Shown one piece after another: positions 34,101 to 41,439 of a stretch of 64,000 nucleotides of DNA. This stretch comes from Pampus argenteus (Eukaryota; Chordata; Actinopteri; Scombriformes; Stromateidae), in assembly GCA_036937835.1 (NCBI GenBank), contig CM072863.1:8663501-8727500 (forward strand), read 5' to 3'. How positions within the stretch are numbered: the stretch's first letter is position 1; the number at the start of each line of letters is the position of its first letter. The notes beneath the pieces were generated by a model, which was given only the letters and a program-made list of their open reading frames with translations, made no database searches and was not told the origin of the DNA. The position numbers and the translations under genes are program-made.

Positions 34101-36108
34101 CTCAGTTCAACTCTATTTAAAGAGATTTATTCATCTCTAGATGGACAATTAAAAGGTATATGCAACAGTGCACACAAACGCACATATTTCATCAAAGACA
34201 TAAGATTAAAAAACTTTTCTGTCAAGTTTTCTATGTAATTGCATATTTGACTCACTTATAAGGTGTGAAGCAAACCATGGCAGAGAAACTACATTTGTCA
34301 TATCCACCTAAAAAAAAAATCCCCAAAGCAAATGCATCTCAGCTGTTGCACAGCAAATCAAAGAAATCTTCTGTTTCATCTTTGTCAAGCACAGAATATC
34401 AGCTTCACTCATCTGACAGCCTGCCATAGACGATTCACTTGTTTTTGTATTAATCCTCCTTTAGGATAGTATTGAAACATTTGTATTTGGCACTAATATC
34501 AGCACCATCTGTCATTATTATATTTTTTTTGCATAATGTTGAATATTAGATTTTTCAAATGTATATTAACCCAAATATGAGCTGGTTATTTTTCTATTCA
34601 GATCACAGGATAGGTTAGTTCCTTATAAAGGTTGCACATAAAGCTTGACTATTCAACATATCACGTTGCCACTTTCACGTTACAAAGGCATGTTCCCTTT
34701 GCTAATGCCATGTTTCAGCTTTTCAGAAACACTCAATGCATAGGTCTACTGTACATGTCCTTAAACATACTGTAACTTTGTACCATAAATATCATGTTTT
34801 TTATTGCCCCTCTGTAGGCCTGGAGCGGGACAAGTTTGACAACAAGACAGTGACTTTTGAGGAGCACTTCAAAGAGGAGCACAACATGTGGCATTACCTG
34901 TTCTTTATTGTTCTAGTAAAGGTTAAAGACTCCACCGAGTACACAGGCCCTGAGAGCTACGTGGCTGAGATGATCAAGGTAAACAAAAAGAACAGACACA
35001 CCCTTAAAACGCATCCACTTCCAAAGATGTAGAGGTAGTGGTGATCTAATGCTGCATGCCGGGAATATACAAAGGAAGAGGCTAGTTTTTCTGCTCCGCT
35101 GAGTTCCTTCAGTGCTTGATAACTTACAGTACATATTTGATCCTCGTATGTTGATTTATTTCAAAGCCTCATGTTGATTATACCTTGGTGCAGCAATCCT
35201 AAATGAAAGAGCATTAAGATAGGTATCTTTGTTTTTTGCTACAATAACTATGATAGAGTAGAGTTTATCAGGCTATGCTATTGAGTCAGAATTGTTAACA
35301 TGTGCTGGCCTGTCTCACACACACTCACACGCACACATCGTTGACAGACATGCACATTTAATGACACAAATAGCCTGGGGCATACAAACAGGAAGTCAGT
35401 GAAACAAGACTGTACAAAAGCTGTGATCTGACCCTAAAACTGATCAGCGTACGATAGTCAAATGTTGGTCAGTCCATGGTGATTTTCATTAGATTTTCAT
35501 TAGGCTTTTGTACAGTGTGTGTGTGCTCAGTCACTCTACATTTGTGCTCCCATATCAACTATACCAGGTAAGCATGTTCCTCCCAAATATGAATAGTAGA
35601 TCAGTGTCATTTGGAGTTCAAATTTAAGCTCTTGATAGCTAAGCAGTATCACATTCTTGTTTAAAATTACCAAAGCTTTTTTTAAAATCACACCCAGTAA
35701 AAACACTTGGTTGCCCATAGGAGCACAACCTGGACTGGTTTCCTCGGATGCGTGCTATGTCACTGGTGAGCAGCGATGCAGAGGGTGAGCAGAACGAAAT
35801 CAGAAGTCTGCAGGAGAAGCTGGAGTCGACCATGAGGCTGGTGGCCAACCTGTCTGGACAGCTGACTGAGCTCAAGGAGCAGGTATGTCATGTGACATTA
35901 AGTCATGCACTCCATCCTCTTGTAGTATGTTGGCGTTGATTTATTTTAGCAGTCAGAATGCAGAGGCGATAGCTGATTTAAATATCACCTTTTAAATTGT
36001 TATTTCTCTTTCCTCTTGCAGATGACGGAGCAGAGAAAGCAAAAGCAACGAATTGGTCTTCTTGGTCATCCCCCTCACATGAACATAAATCCCCAGCAGC
36101 CTGCCTGA
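1..36108 (+). CDS. itpr1: Inositol 1,4,5-trisphosphate receptor type 1 (3' part, 40 coding exons)
   Basis: IP3-gated Ca2+ release channel of the ER, a tetramer. The exon boundaries below are GT/AG and keep one open frame of about 1,910 residues to TGA at 36106: 1-89, 176-329, 431-621, 721-853, 933-987, 1070-1235, 1445-1618, 1705-1779, 1915-2052, 2137-2262, 2354-2554, 2639-2890, 3242-3367, 3466-3594, 5199-5319, 5523-5707, 5795-5943, 6043-6154, 6880-6915, 11966-12013, 13443-13575, 15130-15317, 20001-20184, 20274-20527, 21035-21235, 21325-21435, 21761-21856, 22029-22172, 22366-22473, 22601-22793, 24583-24705, 27104-27279, 28525-28689, 29382-29571, 29659-29751, 31423-31562, 32427-32592, 34818-34978, 35721-35882, 36022-36108. 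Near-identity to ITPR1 and the QQPA terminus favour type 1 over types 2 and 3. The a/b teleost paralogue is not resolved. The 5' part, including the IP3-binding core, lies upstream of the window. Confidence 0.97.
330..430 (+). other. itpr1: 101-bp itpr1 intron at the mammalian SIII position
   Basis: The intron interrupts the codon between ...DESK and GSNVMRS exactly where mammalian ITPR1 can insert the nine-residue SIII exon. It runs gtatgg...ttccag and contains a TG-rich tract. No 27-nt exon with flanking splice sites is visible. Confidence 0.85.
3595..5198 (+). other. itpr1: itpr1 intron 14
   Basis: 1.6 kb intron containing a (GT)n tract at 4994-5020. I see no exon-like conserved ORF and no recognisable transposon. 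The short ORFs here are chance. Confidence 0.7.
4994..5020. repeat. (GT)n microsatellite
   Basis: Uninterrupted GT dinucleotide run in itpr1 intron 14. Confidence 0.9.
5715..5736. repeat. (GT)n microsatellite at an exon edge
   Basis: GT run starting only 8 bp after the donor of the itpr1 exon that carries the first PKA site. Confidence 0.9.
6155..6879 (+). other. itpr1: itpr1 intron 18
   Basis: 725-bp intron before the 36-nt SII microexon. It is AT-rich and has a (CA)n tract at about 6548-6569. Nothing else is recognised. Confidence 0.7.
6548..6569. repeat. (CA)n microsatellite
   Basis: CA run in itpr1 intron 18. Confidence 0.9.
7395..8873. promoter_or_regulatory. Cluster of four D-box (PAR-bZIP/NFIL3) octamers
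   Basis: Exact TTACATAA/TTATGTAA copies at 7395-7402 (in ATTACATAAT), 8020-8027, 8766-8773 and 8866-8873. The last two are exactly 100 bp apart in the same orientation. RTTAYGTAAY is the established target of DBP/TEF/HLF and NFIL3. Regulatory function here is inferred only from motif density. Confidence 0.4.
10634..10693. promoter_or_regulatory. Pair of opposed D-box octamers
   Basis: TTATGTAA at 10634-10641 and TTACATAA at 10686-10693 face each other 52 bp apart in an itpr1 intron. They match the PAR-bZIP/NFIL3 consensus, including ATTATGTAAC. Confidence 0.35.
12014..13442 (+). other. itpr1: itpr1 intron 20
   Basis: 1.4 kb intron with one D-box octamer (12834-12841). An RFX X-box-like 14-mer, GTTGCCATAACAAC, lies at 12979-12992 and is identical to one upstream of ttll3. 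No coding signal is recognised. Confidence 0.65.
13576..15129 (+). other. itpr1: itpr1 intron 21
   Basis: 1.55 kb intron with one D-box octamer at 13894-13901 and GATA-type TTATC/GATAA motifs at about 13930-14010. No exon-like ORF. Confidence 0.65.
15943..15973. promoter_or_regulatory. Composite ROR half-site, E-box and D-box module
   Basis: TAGGTCA (15944-15950) overlaps TCACGTGA (15948-15955), and TTACATAA follows at 15966-15973. These are the three classical circadian element types (RRE, E-box, D-box) within 31 bp. GGAATG and CATTCC (TEAD-like, inverted) follow by 16022. The activity is an inference. Confidence 0.4.
16999..18208. promoter_or_regulatory. Three D-box octamers in itpr1 intron 22
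   Basis: TTACATAA at 16999-17006 (GTTACATAAC, full consensus), TTACATAA at 17964-17971 and TTATGTAA at 18201-18208. The first lies about 11 bp downstream of an AT-rich TATAAATAG word. Confidence 0.35.
18092..18114. repeat. (GT)n microsatellite
   Basis: GT run in itpr1 intron 22. Confidence 0.9.
19012..19327. promoter_or_regulatory. Two D-box octamers in itpr1 intron 22
   Basis: TTATGTAA at 19012-19019 (GTTATGTAAC, full palindrome-like consensus) and TTACATAA at 19320-19327. Confidence 0.35.
19743..19758. promoter_or_regulatory. D-box-like site abutting a CACGTG E-box
   Basis: CTATGTAA (one mismatch to the D-box) at 19743-19750 is followed 2 bp later by CACGTG at 19753-19758, about 240 bp before exon 23 of itpr1. 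Confidence 0.3.
20001..22793 (+). other. itpr1: itpr1 exon block 23-30: C-terminal cytosolic (ARM3/ILD) region
   Basis: Eight closely spaced exons encode the region just before the channel: [150 protein letters not shown] and [20 protein letters not shown]. All are near-identical to ITPR1. The linker that in human carries the caspase-3 site DEVD reads DDETQDKDV here, so that motif is not present. Confidence 0.95.
22804..22853. repeat. Interrupted (GT)n microsatellite
   Basis: GT tract with a short interruption, starting about 10 bp after the donor of itpr1 exon 30. Confidence 0.9.
23739..24033 (+). mobile_element. Diverged tRNA-derived SINE
   Basis: The segment follows the layout of the common fish SINE: a head resembling ggtggc.cagtggttag, a B-box-like tGGGTTTGAACCtg (23786-23798), then TTTCCTCCCACAGTCCA with GACATGGCATGTTAG. 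The tail resembles CCTGAACAGGATA...GGTATGGAAAATAGA. It is heavily diverged and partly deleted. It inserted in an itpr1 intron in the sense orientation. Confidence 0.8.
25165..25197. repeat. (CA)n microsatellite
   Basis: CA run in itpr1 intron 31. Confidence 0.9.
26236..26290. promoter_or_regulatory. MEF2-like, D-box and E-box block
   Basis: GTATTTTTAG (reverse CTAAAAATAC, MEF2-like) at 26241-26250 is followed by TTATGTAA at 26260-26267, then CACCTGTCA. A palindromic D-box, GTTACGTAAC, follows further on at 26835-26844. All lie in itpr1 intron 31. Confidence 0.35.
27280..28524 (+). other. itpr1: itpr1 intron 32 with a repeat-like block
   Basis: 1.25 kb intron whose 3' part (about 27955-28385) contains repeated AACCAGGTTA-type words in both orientations and a (CA)n tract. 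See the mobile-element entry. Confidence 0.65.
27955..28385. mobile_element. Non-autonomous transposon-like block with AACCAGGTTA repeats
   Basis: Copies or inverted copies of AACC(A/G)GGTTA occur at 27960-27969, 27978-27987, 28027-28036, 28272-28281 (inverted) and 28311-28320. A perfect 11-bp inverted repeat, TCAGGTTACTG/CAGTAACCTGA, spans 28350-28378. A (CA)n tract at 28111-28138 lies between them. The density suggests a foldback or MITE-type element. The family and exact ends are unknown. Confidence 0.5.
28690..29381 (+). other. itpr1: itpr1 intron 33
   Basis: 692-bp intron between the S4 and S5 exons with a (TTG)n run near 28790-28810. Nothing else is recognised. Confidence 0.7.
29775..29800. 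repeat. (ATT)n microsatellite
   Basis: Trinucleotide run just after the luminal-loop exon of itpr1. Confidence 0.9.
30660..30687. repeat. (TTC)n microsatellite
   Basis: Polypurine/polypyrimidine trinucleotide run in itpr1 intron 35. Confidence 0.9.
31563..32426 (+). other. itpr1: itpr1 intron 36
   Basis: 864-bp intron between the pore and S6 exons with a short GT tract and poly-T. Nothing else is recognised. Confidence 0.7.
32593..34817 (+). other. itpr1: itpr1 intron 37
   Basis: 2.2 kb intron that splits the CxxC and HxxxxH halves of the zinc fold. It has (GT)n at 33101-33123 and a poly-T run near 33500. No coding signal. Confidence 0.7.
33101..33123. repeat. (GT)n microsatellite
   Basis: GT run in itpr1 intron 37. 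Confidence 0.9.
34818..36108 (+). other. itpr1: itpr1 exon block 38-40: zinc-finger linker, C-terminal coiled coil and stop
   Basis: Exon 34818-34978 completes the zinc fold ([14 protein letters not shown]) and continues [19 protein letters not shown]. Exon 35721-35882 encodes [19 protein letters not shown] and a heptad-like helix ([19 protein letters not shown]) that in the family packs at the tetramer axis. Exon 36022-36108 encodes [20 protein letters not shown] and ends PQQPA-TGA, the type 1 terminus. Confidence 0.96.
34979..35720 (+). other. itpr1: itpr1 intron 38
   Basis: 742-bp intron. No repeat or coding signal is recognised. Confidence 0.7.
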
Positions 36109-37480
36109 AGGCCCTTGGGGCCAGTTTCACTAGTGCCTGAACACTCCTGAAAGTGTACTAAAACGTGTTAGAGAGGAGAATGTCAAAGTGTGTCTGTCTC
36201 CAGTATGTATTTAGGTCAATGAATGACTACTTTACCAGACGGTCCTACAATAAGTGTTTCTACAACATGTGTGCTACTGAGTGCCTGTGTAAAGTGAAAG
36301 TTATCTGAGTATGTTACTCATGGTTTGTAGTGTGTATGGGTAGAGCGTGCACCAAGTGCCTCAGGACCTTGAAGCCAGTCCTGTGGGTTTAGGAGATGAA
36401 AACACTGACTTCAGCTTTACTCTACCCTTAATGCCTACTGCATTGTACCACTTTGACAGCATGCCAAAGTTCTGCCATTGTATCTAAGGGAGTATTCCTC
36501 TCATGTGGCCTTGTTTGGAGGTTTTAATCCTCAGTGTTGCACCAGCAAAGCCAGGTCACATGTGGATTTGAAGGATTGTTTAAATGTTACAACAAATTAT
36601 TTAATATTTTGCATTTTGTCTGACAACAATAGGAATACTTTATGATATGCAATGTCTGAATATGAATGAACTATTTTTGGGAACTGGTATTTGCTTTTAT
36701 ATTTAAAAAAATTATACTATCATATATTTAAAATATGGAGACAAACATCTCCTGTAAACAGTCCTGAAGAGAAGAGATATCACCAGACTTTTACAAAGTT
36801 TCTAAATGCTGTTATAAAACCTATACAGTGTTGTTTTTTATCTTGTGGGCAAACATTTGTTATCACTTTCATATGTCTTTGTAATTCCAAATGAAAGCTC
36901 CACTCATTCAGGACACTCAAATGAGCTTTTTTTAAAGGGTATAGAAGTATGTAAAGTAAGCTTGCTGTCAGGAAAAAAAAAACTCTATGGATATTTTACA
37001 GCTTTACTTTAAATATTATTTTGAATAATAAAGTCTACCGGGGGAGAGGGAGCACATCATGTGATTGCTTCACTTTGAAGCAAGTCCCATGTTGTGTTTA
37101 ATAATAGGAATGATTTCGAGTCACATTTGAAGAATTGAACCCAAAAGGATTTTTGAAACAATGTTAAATTTGATTTATTATTATTCTTTGATATGTCTGC
37201 ACTGAATTATTTAATCTTTCTTTAATTCATTTAGTCCTTAAGCACTGATATTTTCTGAAGCACACAAATGATTGTTACTTTTTGTTTGGTCACTTTGTAA
37301 AAGATCCACAAGAGAATGATTGTTTGAGTGTATGTGGGGGGTAGAAAAAAGGAACTAATAGATGTCATTTGGAGTGCTGCTTGACCAAACTGACCTTTTA
37401 TAATAATAGATGGTTTGTGTCTGAATTGTACATTCCATTCTTGGAGTCTGTTTAAATAAACAAGCATGTAAAATAAGTTA
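36109..37480 (+). other. itpr1: itpr1 3' untranslated region
   Basis: Non-coding sequence follows the TGA. It holds two AATAAA signals, at 37027-37032 and 37455-37460, suggesting alternative ends about 0.95 and 1.37 kb after the stop. A perfect WAWNTRGGTCA (ROR/REV-ERB type) match, TATTTAGGTCA, occurs at 36208-36218. It may be incidental in a 3' UTR. Confidence 0.7.
37027..37032 (+). terminator. itpr1: Polyadenylation signal AATAAA (itpr1, proximal)
   Basis: AATAAA about 920 bases after the itpr1 stop codon. The second AATAAA at 37455-37460 is an alternative distal signal. Confidence 0.6.
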
Positions 37481-40200
37481 AAAAAAAGTCAAGAATCAGA
37501 GCAAATGTGAGAGTAAAAGTGTAATTTCGTTAAGTCATTGCAGTTTTGATACATTAACACATGATCTGTGCAACTTGTTTTTTTTGTTGACAACTGTCTG
37601 CAGATGAACGTTGAAATCGTATCTGTAGTCATCTACATATAAGGAAGTTTACTTAATCTTTTAACCAAGTCACATGAGGAAATGTGTTAGCATGTTGAGT
37701 ACATACACACATTTTAACATTTTTATCAATTTTTAATTTAAACATTTATGGCATTTTTAAATTGATTATAATTTGTAGAAGTTATACATACAGATGGGTG
37801 AGTAATTAAAGGTAAAGACTGAAAAGTATAACAAATGCAGATACTTACACACAGGTAGTTAGTTGTACCTTGCAGTGCGCAAGGTACAACTAAGCAGTTA
37901 ACCCAAATCATGCTCTGTGGCAAGTATAAAAAATGCTGAGCAGTCAATTCTGATTTTGCATAGAGAGGAAAGGATCTGTGAAAGAAGGTTCATTGTTGGG
38001 TCACAGATGGTAGCTTTAGTCACAAAGGCTGCTCAACCGACTAGTGTTTCAACAGTGACTTGAGTAACATCTGCATTCACATCTATGGGAAAGACATTGG
38101 TAAATAGGGTTAGAAATTGTGGTCAACAGCACACATTTGCTGACCGTGATGCTTGTGCATTAATGCAATATTTAAGAAAAAAACAGAAGAGCAGCTCTTC
38201 CTCAGCTGACGAAGAATGTCAATGCAGGACGTGACTGTCACCAACAACAGTCCATTGACAAATACATAGGGTGGAATATAATATAGTAGACTTGCAGTCT
38301 CATTAAAAAGATGAATGCACATTTGAGATTTCAGTGGTGCAAAACTGTGATGTGGAAAATGGTCAGACGAGTCGTCCTTCACCACGTTCTCGACAAGTGG
38401 GTGAAGTGCATGTGTGGTGCTTGACCCCTGCAGTGAGATCTGGTTGATTTGGTTTTTACTGGCATGGTATGGGTCCTCTACAAGCGAAGGGTCACTGCAA
38501 ATCAATACAAAGTCGTTCTGAGTGAGTACCCTATTCATAGGGTAGAAGCGGTCACTGAATAGTTTGATGAGTATGAAAAGTCACCAGGTCTCAACCAAGT
38601 TGAACACCTATGGGAGATGTTGGACTGACGTGTTAGACAGCGCTCTCTACCAGCACCATCATCAAAACGAGGTAATATCTTTTGGAAGAAAGGTGTTCAT
38701 CCCTCCAGTAGAGTTCTGTCTAGAATAAATGCCAAGGCACATTGATGCTGTCCTGGTGGCCCGACACCTTACTAAGACACTTCATGTTGATTTTTCCTTT
38801 AACTTGTCACCCATCTGTATAGTCCATACAAACATGCACAGAAAATATTTGGGATTATCTGTCATATGAGTAACACAACAACATTTTAACATTTATAATT
38901 GACACTGTACAAACATACAAAACTCAATCTTTTTTTTTTTTGTCTAACAGAATAAACACATTTTTGGCTTTATGTTGAAAACAAAAAAAGGCTAATAGGT
39001 ATTTCCCTGATATTCTTCAAGAATGTTACAAGTGAACAGAAACAAAGTAACCATTGTCAGTATTTGTTTTTTTGTTTTAAAAAAAATCAAATGTATTGTT
39101 TTAATTGTGTCACATTTACCCACATTGTGTTGACGGGGGCTTTCCATCATTGTAGTGGTTATTTGATTATAGCTGAATCACTGTAATTGCAGAGTCCAAT
39201 TTCCATTCACTGCACTCTAGGAATTTTCTAAGAGGCCTTTAGTAAAATCAACTGATTTGTGGATGTGAACCTTTTGAATGAAAATCTTTTTTTTTTTTTT
39301 TTTCTGTGAATGATGTGAAATTTTTTGAACCAACCAAAATCTATTTAACCAGGGTTATCTGATAATTAATGTCATGGAAGCCTTTTACTTCTTTTTATAA
39401 GATAAAATTGACACTGTCAAGCTCTACTTCAAAAATATGACGTTCAGTTCTCCCTCATTGCAGACTTTGTGTAGCCTTGTGTGTCTCATCTGGCTTGCGA
39501 GACTACATGTGTTCCTATCTTGAAAAGAAGTCTTTGAAATCAATCATTTGTCCTAAAAAAAAAAAAAAAAAGACCTTTAGCATGAGTCCATATGACTCAG
39601 TCACTACAGGAATCTTGCTGAGTATAATTTCCAGTCAAAGTCCCGAGATACATGTGGTGAAATTAAGAAAAAAAAAATGTCTTGGAGGGAAAAGGAAATT
39701 TCCCAAATCACATTATAATTCCAACTTTGCTTACAACTTCACAAACGATCTTTATCTATTTATCATTAATCCACACTGACTTTAACTAGCAGAAGAACAA
39801 TTTGTGGATTTTAATGAGACTGATATTTCAAGGCCTTGTGTGGATGGTTGTGACCCAAAAATGAAACCCCACATCCTGCATGCACGTTACACCAATAAAC
39901 TGTTCTGTGCATTAGGGTGATTATCCTGGATCATCCCTAATGATTAGTAATTGGGCTGTCAGGCTTATGGAGTCTTATCTCTAATGTCCTTGTGTATTGA
40001 ATTTGTCAAGACGTATTAAATGTTGCTGTATTTTCCATATCATCATATCCTGTTGTAGAGATAAATAATGAGTATGTGGCAGTCAACACTGGGTTTAAAA
40101 GCCACTTATTCTGCTATTTTTAGCTTCATCATTACTGTAGGATCAATATTTAAGGGCACATATTAGAGTAAATGTCATAATTTCATAGCTTTTATTTGTC
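37481..40200. other. itpr1-bhlhe40 intergenic region
   Basis: Apart from the Tc1/mariner relic (37791-38817) the region is AT-rich with poly-T/A runs near 38930, 39290 and 39555. A homeodomain-site-dense stretch (GATTATCC, TAATGATTA, TAATT) lies at about 39910-39965. No gene is recognised. Confidence 0.65.
37791..38817 (+). mobile_element. Degenerate Tc1/mariner-type DNA transposon with both termini
   Basis: Terminal inverted repeats CAGATGGGTGA... (from 37791) and ...TCACCCATCTG (to 38817) are flanked on both sides by TA, the target duplication of this superfamily. Similarity between the ends extends inward to (A)ATTAAAGG/CCTTTAA. The interior near 38560-38760 keeps the 3' part of a transposase gene in decayed form, including the SPxLNxxEHLWE signature typical of IS630/Tc1 DDE enzymes. 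Stops and frameshifts interrupt it, so it is dead. Confidence 0.75.
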
Positions 40201-40219
40201 TGAAATCAGTATTTAAGTA

Positions 40220-41439
40220 GATTGTTGTGGTCTGTGGCTCCAGCCTGAAGCAGACAGGTGCAGCCGCCGTGTGCTGGACAGGTTAGACGTACCCTGCTCA
40301 GCGAGCTCTCGAGGCCATGAGGGGAGCAACGTGACAGTCGTCACCGCCTCATGACAACAAACACGGACTTCACTCGCTCATCCACGCACAGGTGCACGTG
40401 TTCCTCCCGCCGTGACCGCACTGTTTATACTGGAGCCCAGCTGCTTTCTGAAGACCTGTAATCAATGAGAATCACATCACTGAATGTTTTTAATAATAAT
40501 AATAATCATTATTTCTATACTTATTATTATTATTATTATTGGGATGTGTTTTTACAGGAATAACATCAAACCAGACTGGAATAATGAAGCTAAAGAAGAA
40601 GTTGCCATTTGTTTCTGCATTATTAAAGACTTGAAAATGTATAAAGAACAGTTCACAGACCTGTCTGTGGCGTGCTGAGCTCATAATGTTTCTAAAAAGC
40701 TTCTGCTCCATAAAAACACTCTGCACTCCCTTTGAAGGGAATTTATTGCACTTGATGGGCCTTTTTTATTTTTTATTTTTTGCTTCATAATAGTTCTGCA
40801 AGATATTATGGCTACTATAGTCCTTTAATTTGTATTATTGTACATTTGTTTTGACAGTGTGTACCATGCCCACTCGCCACTCGTGCCCTGTGCCCGTTGA
40901 ACTGCTGCACTGGTCCGCTGCCAACACGTTCCCCGTGCCGTGGCTCTCTCTGCCTTGTTTCCATACACTTCAGCATGGTGGTACACGGGATCCGACAGGC
41001 GCCGCCCTGCGCTCTGACGTCTGTGGCCGTCCGCCCACTGAAGCTCCTTATCCGTAGCAAATGGGCCGTCCCTCCGCCGAGGATACAGCGCCGTTTAACA
41101 CGTGAGCCTCATGTGATAGAGGTAGGTCAGGCTGAGCACAGAGGCAGAGGGTTTATTTAACTCGTGGCTCTGTCCTCCCCCACTTTCCCAACGCGCCATC
41201 AAGAGGTTGCCTTGCCTTCTGCGGCGGGACCACGACTTTCAAAACCGTTGGGACTAACTCGAAAAACCCTTTTCGCACCCACAATAACCTCTACTTTATT
41301 AAGACTAGTGGCAAAGAACGACGAATTAATACGCATTTTGACATTTTTTAAGCGGTTTTTTACTGCATTTCGCAAACTTTAGATTTTTTTTTAAAATCAC
41401 GCGTATTGGAAAAGACTTTGCGTAATTGGAGTAAAGAGA
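40220..41439 (+). promoter_or_regulatory. bhlhe40: bhlhe40 promoter region and 5' UTR
   Basis: GC-rich, CpG-containing sequence upstream of the start codon. CACGTG E-boxes lie at 40395-40400 and 41099-41104, a CRE-like TGACGTC at 41015-41021 and a TAGGTCA half-site at 41123-41129. A TATA-like TTTATTTAA is near 41151-41159. If that is the TATA box, the 5' UTR would be roughly 250 nt. E-box control, including autorepression, is established for mammalian Dec1; its operation here is inferred. Confidence 0.6.
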
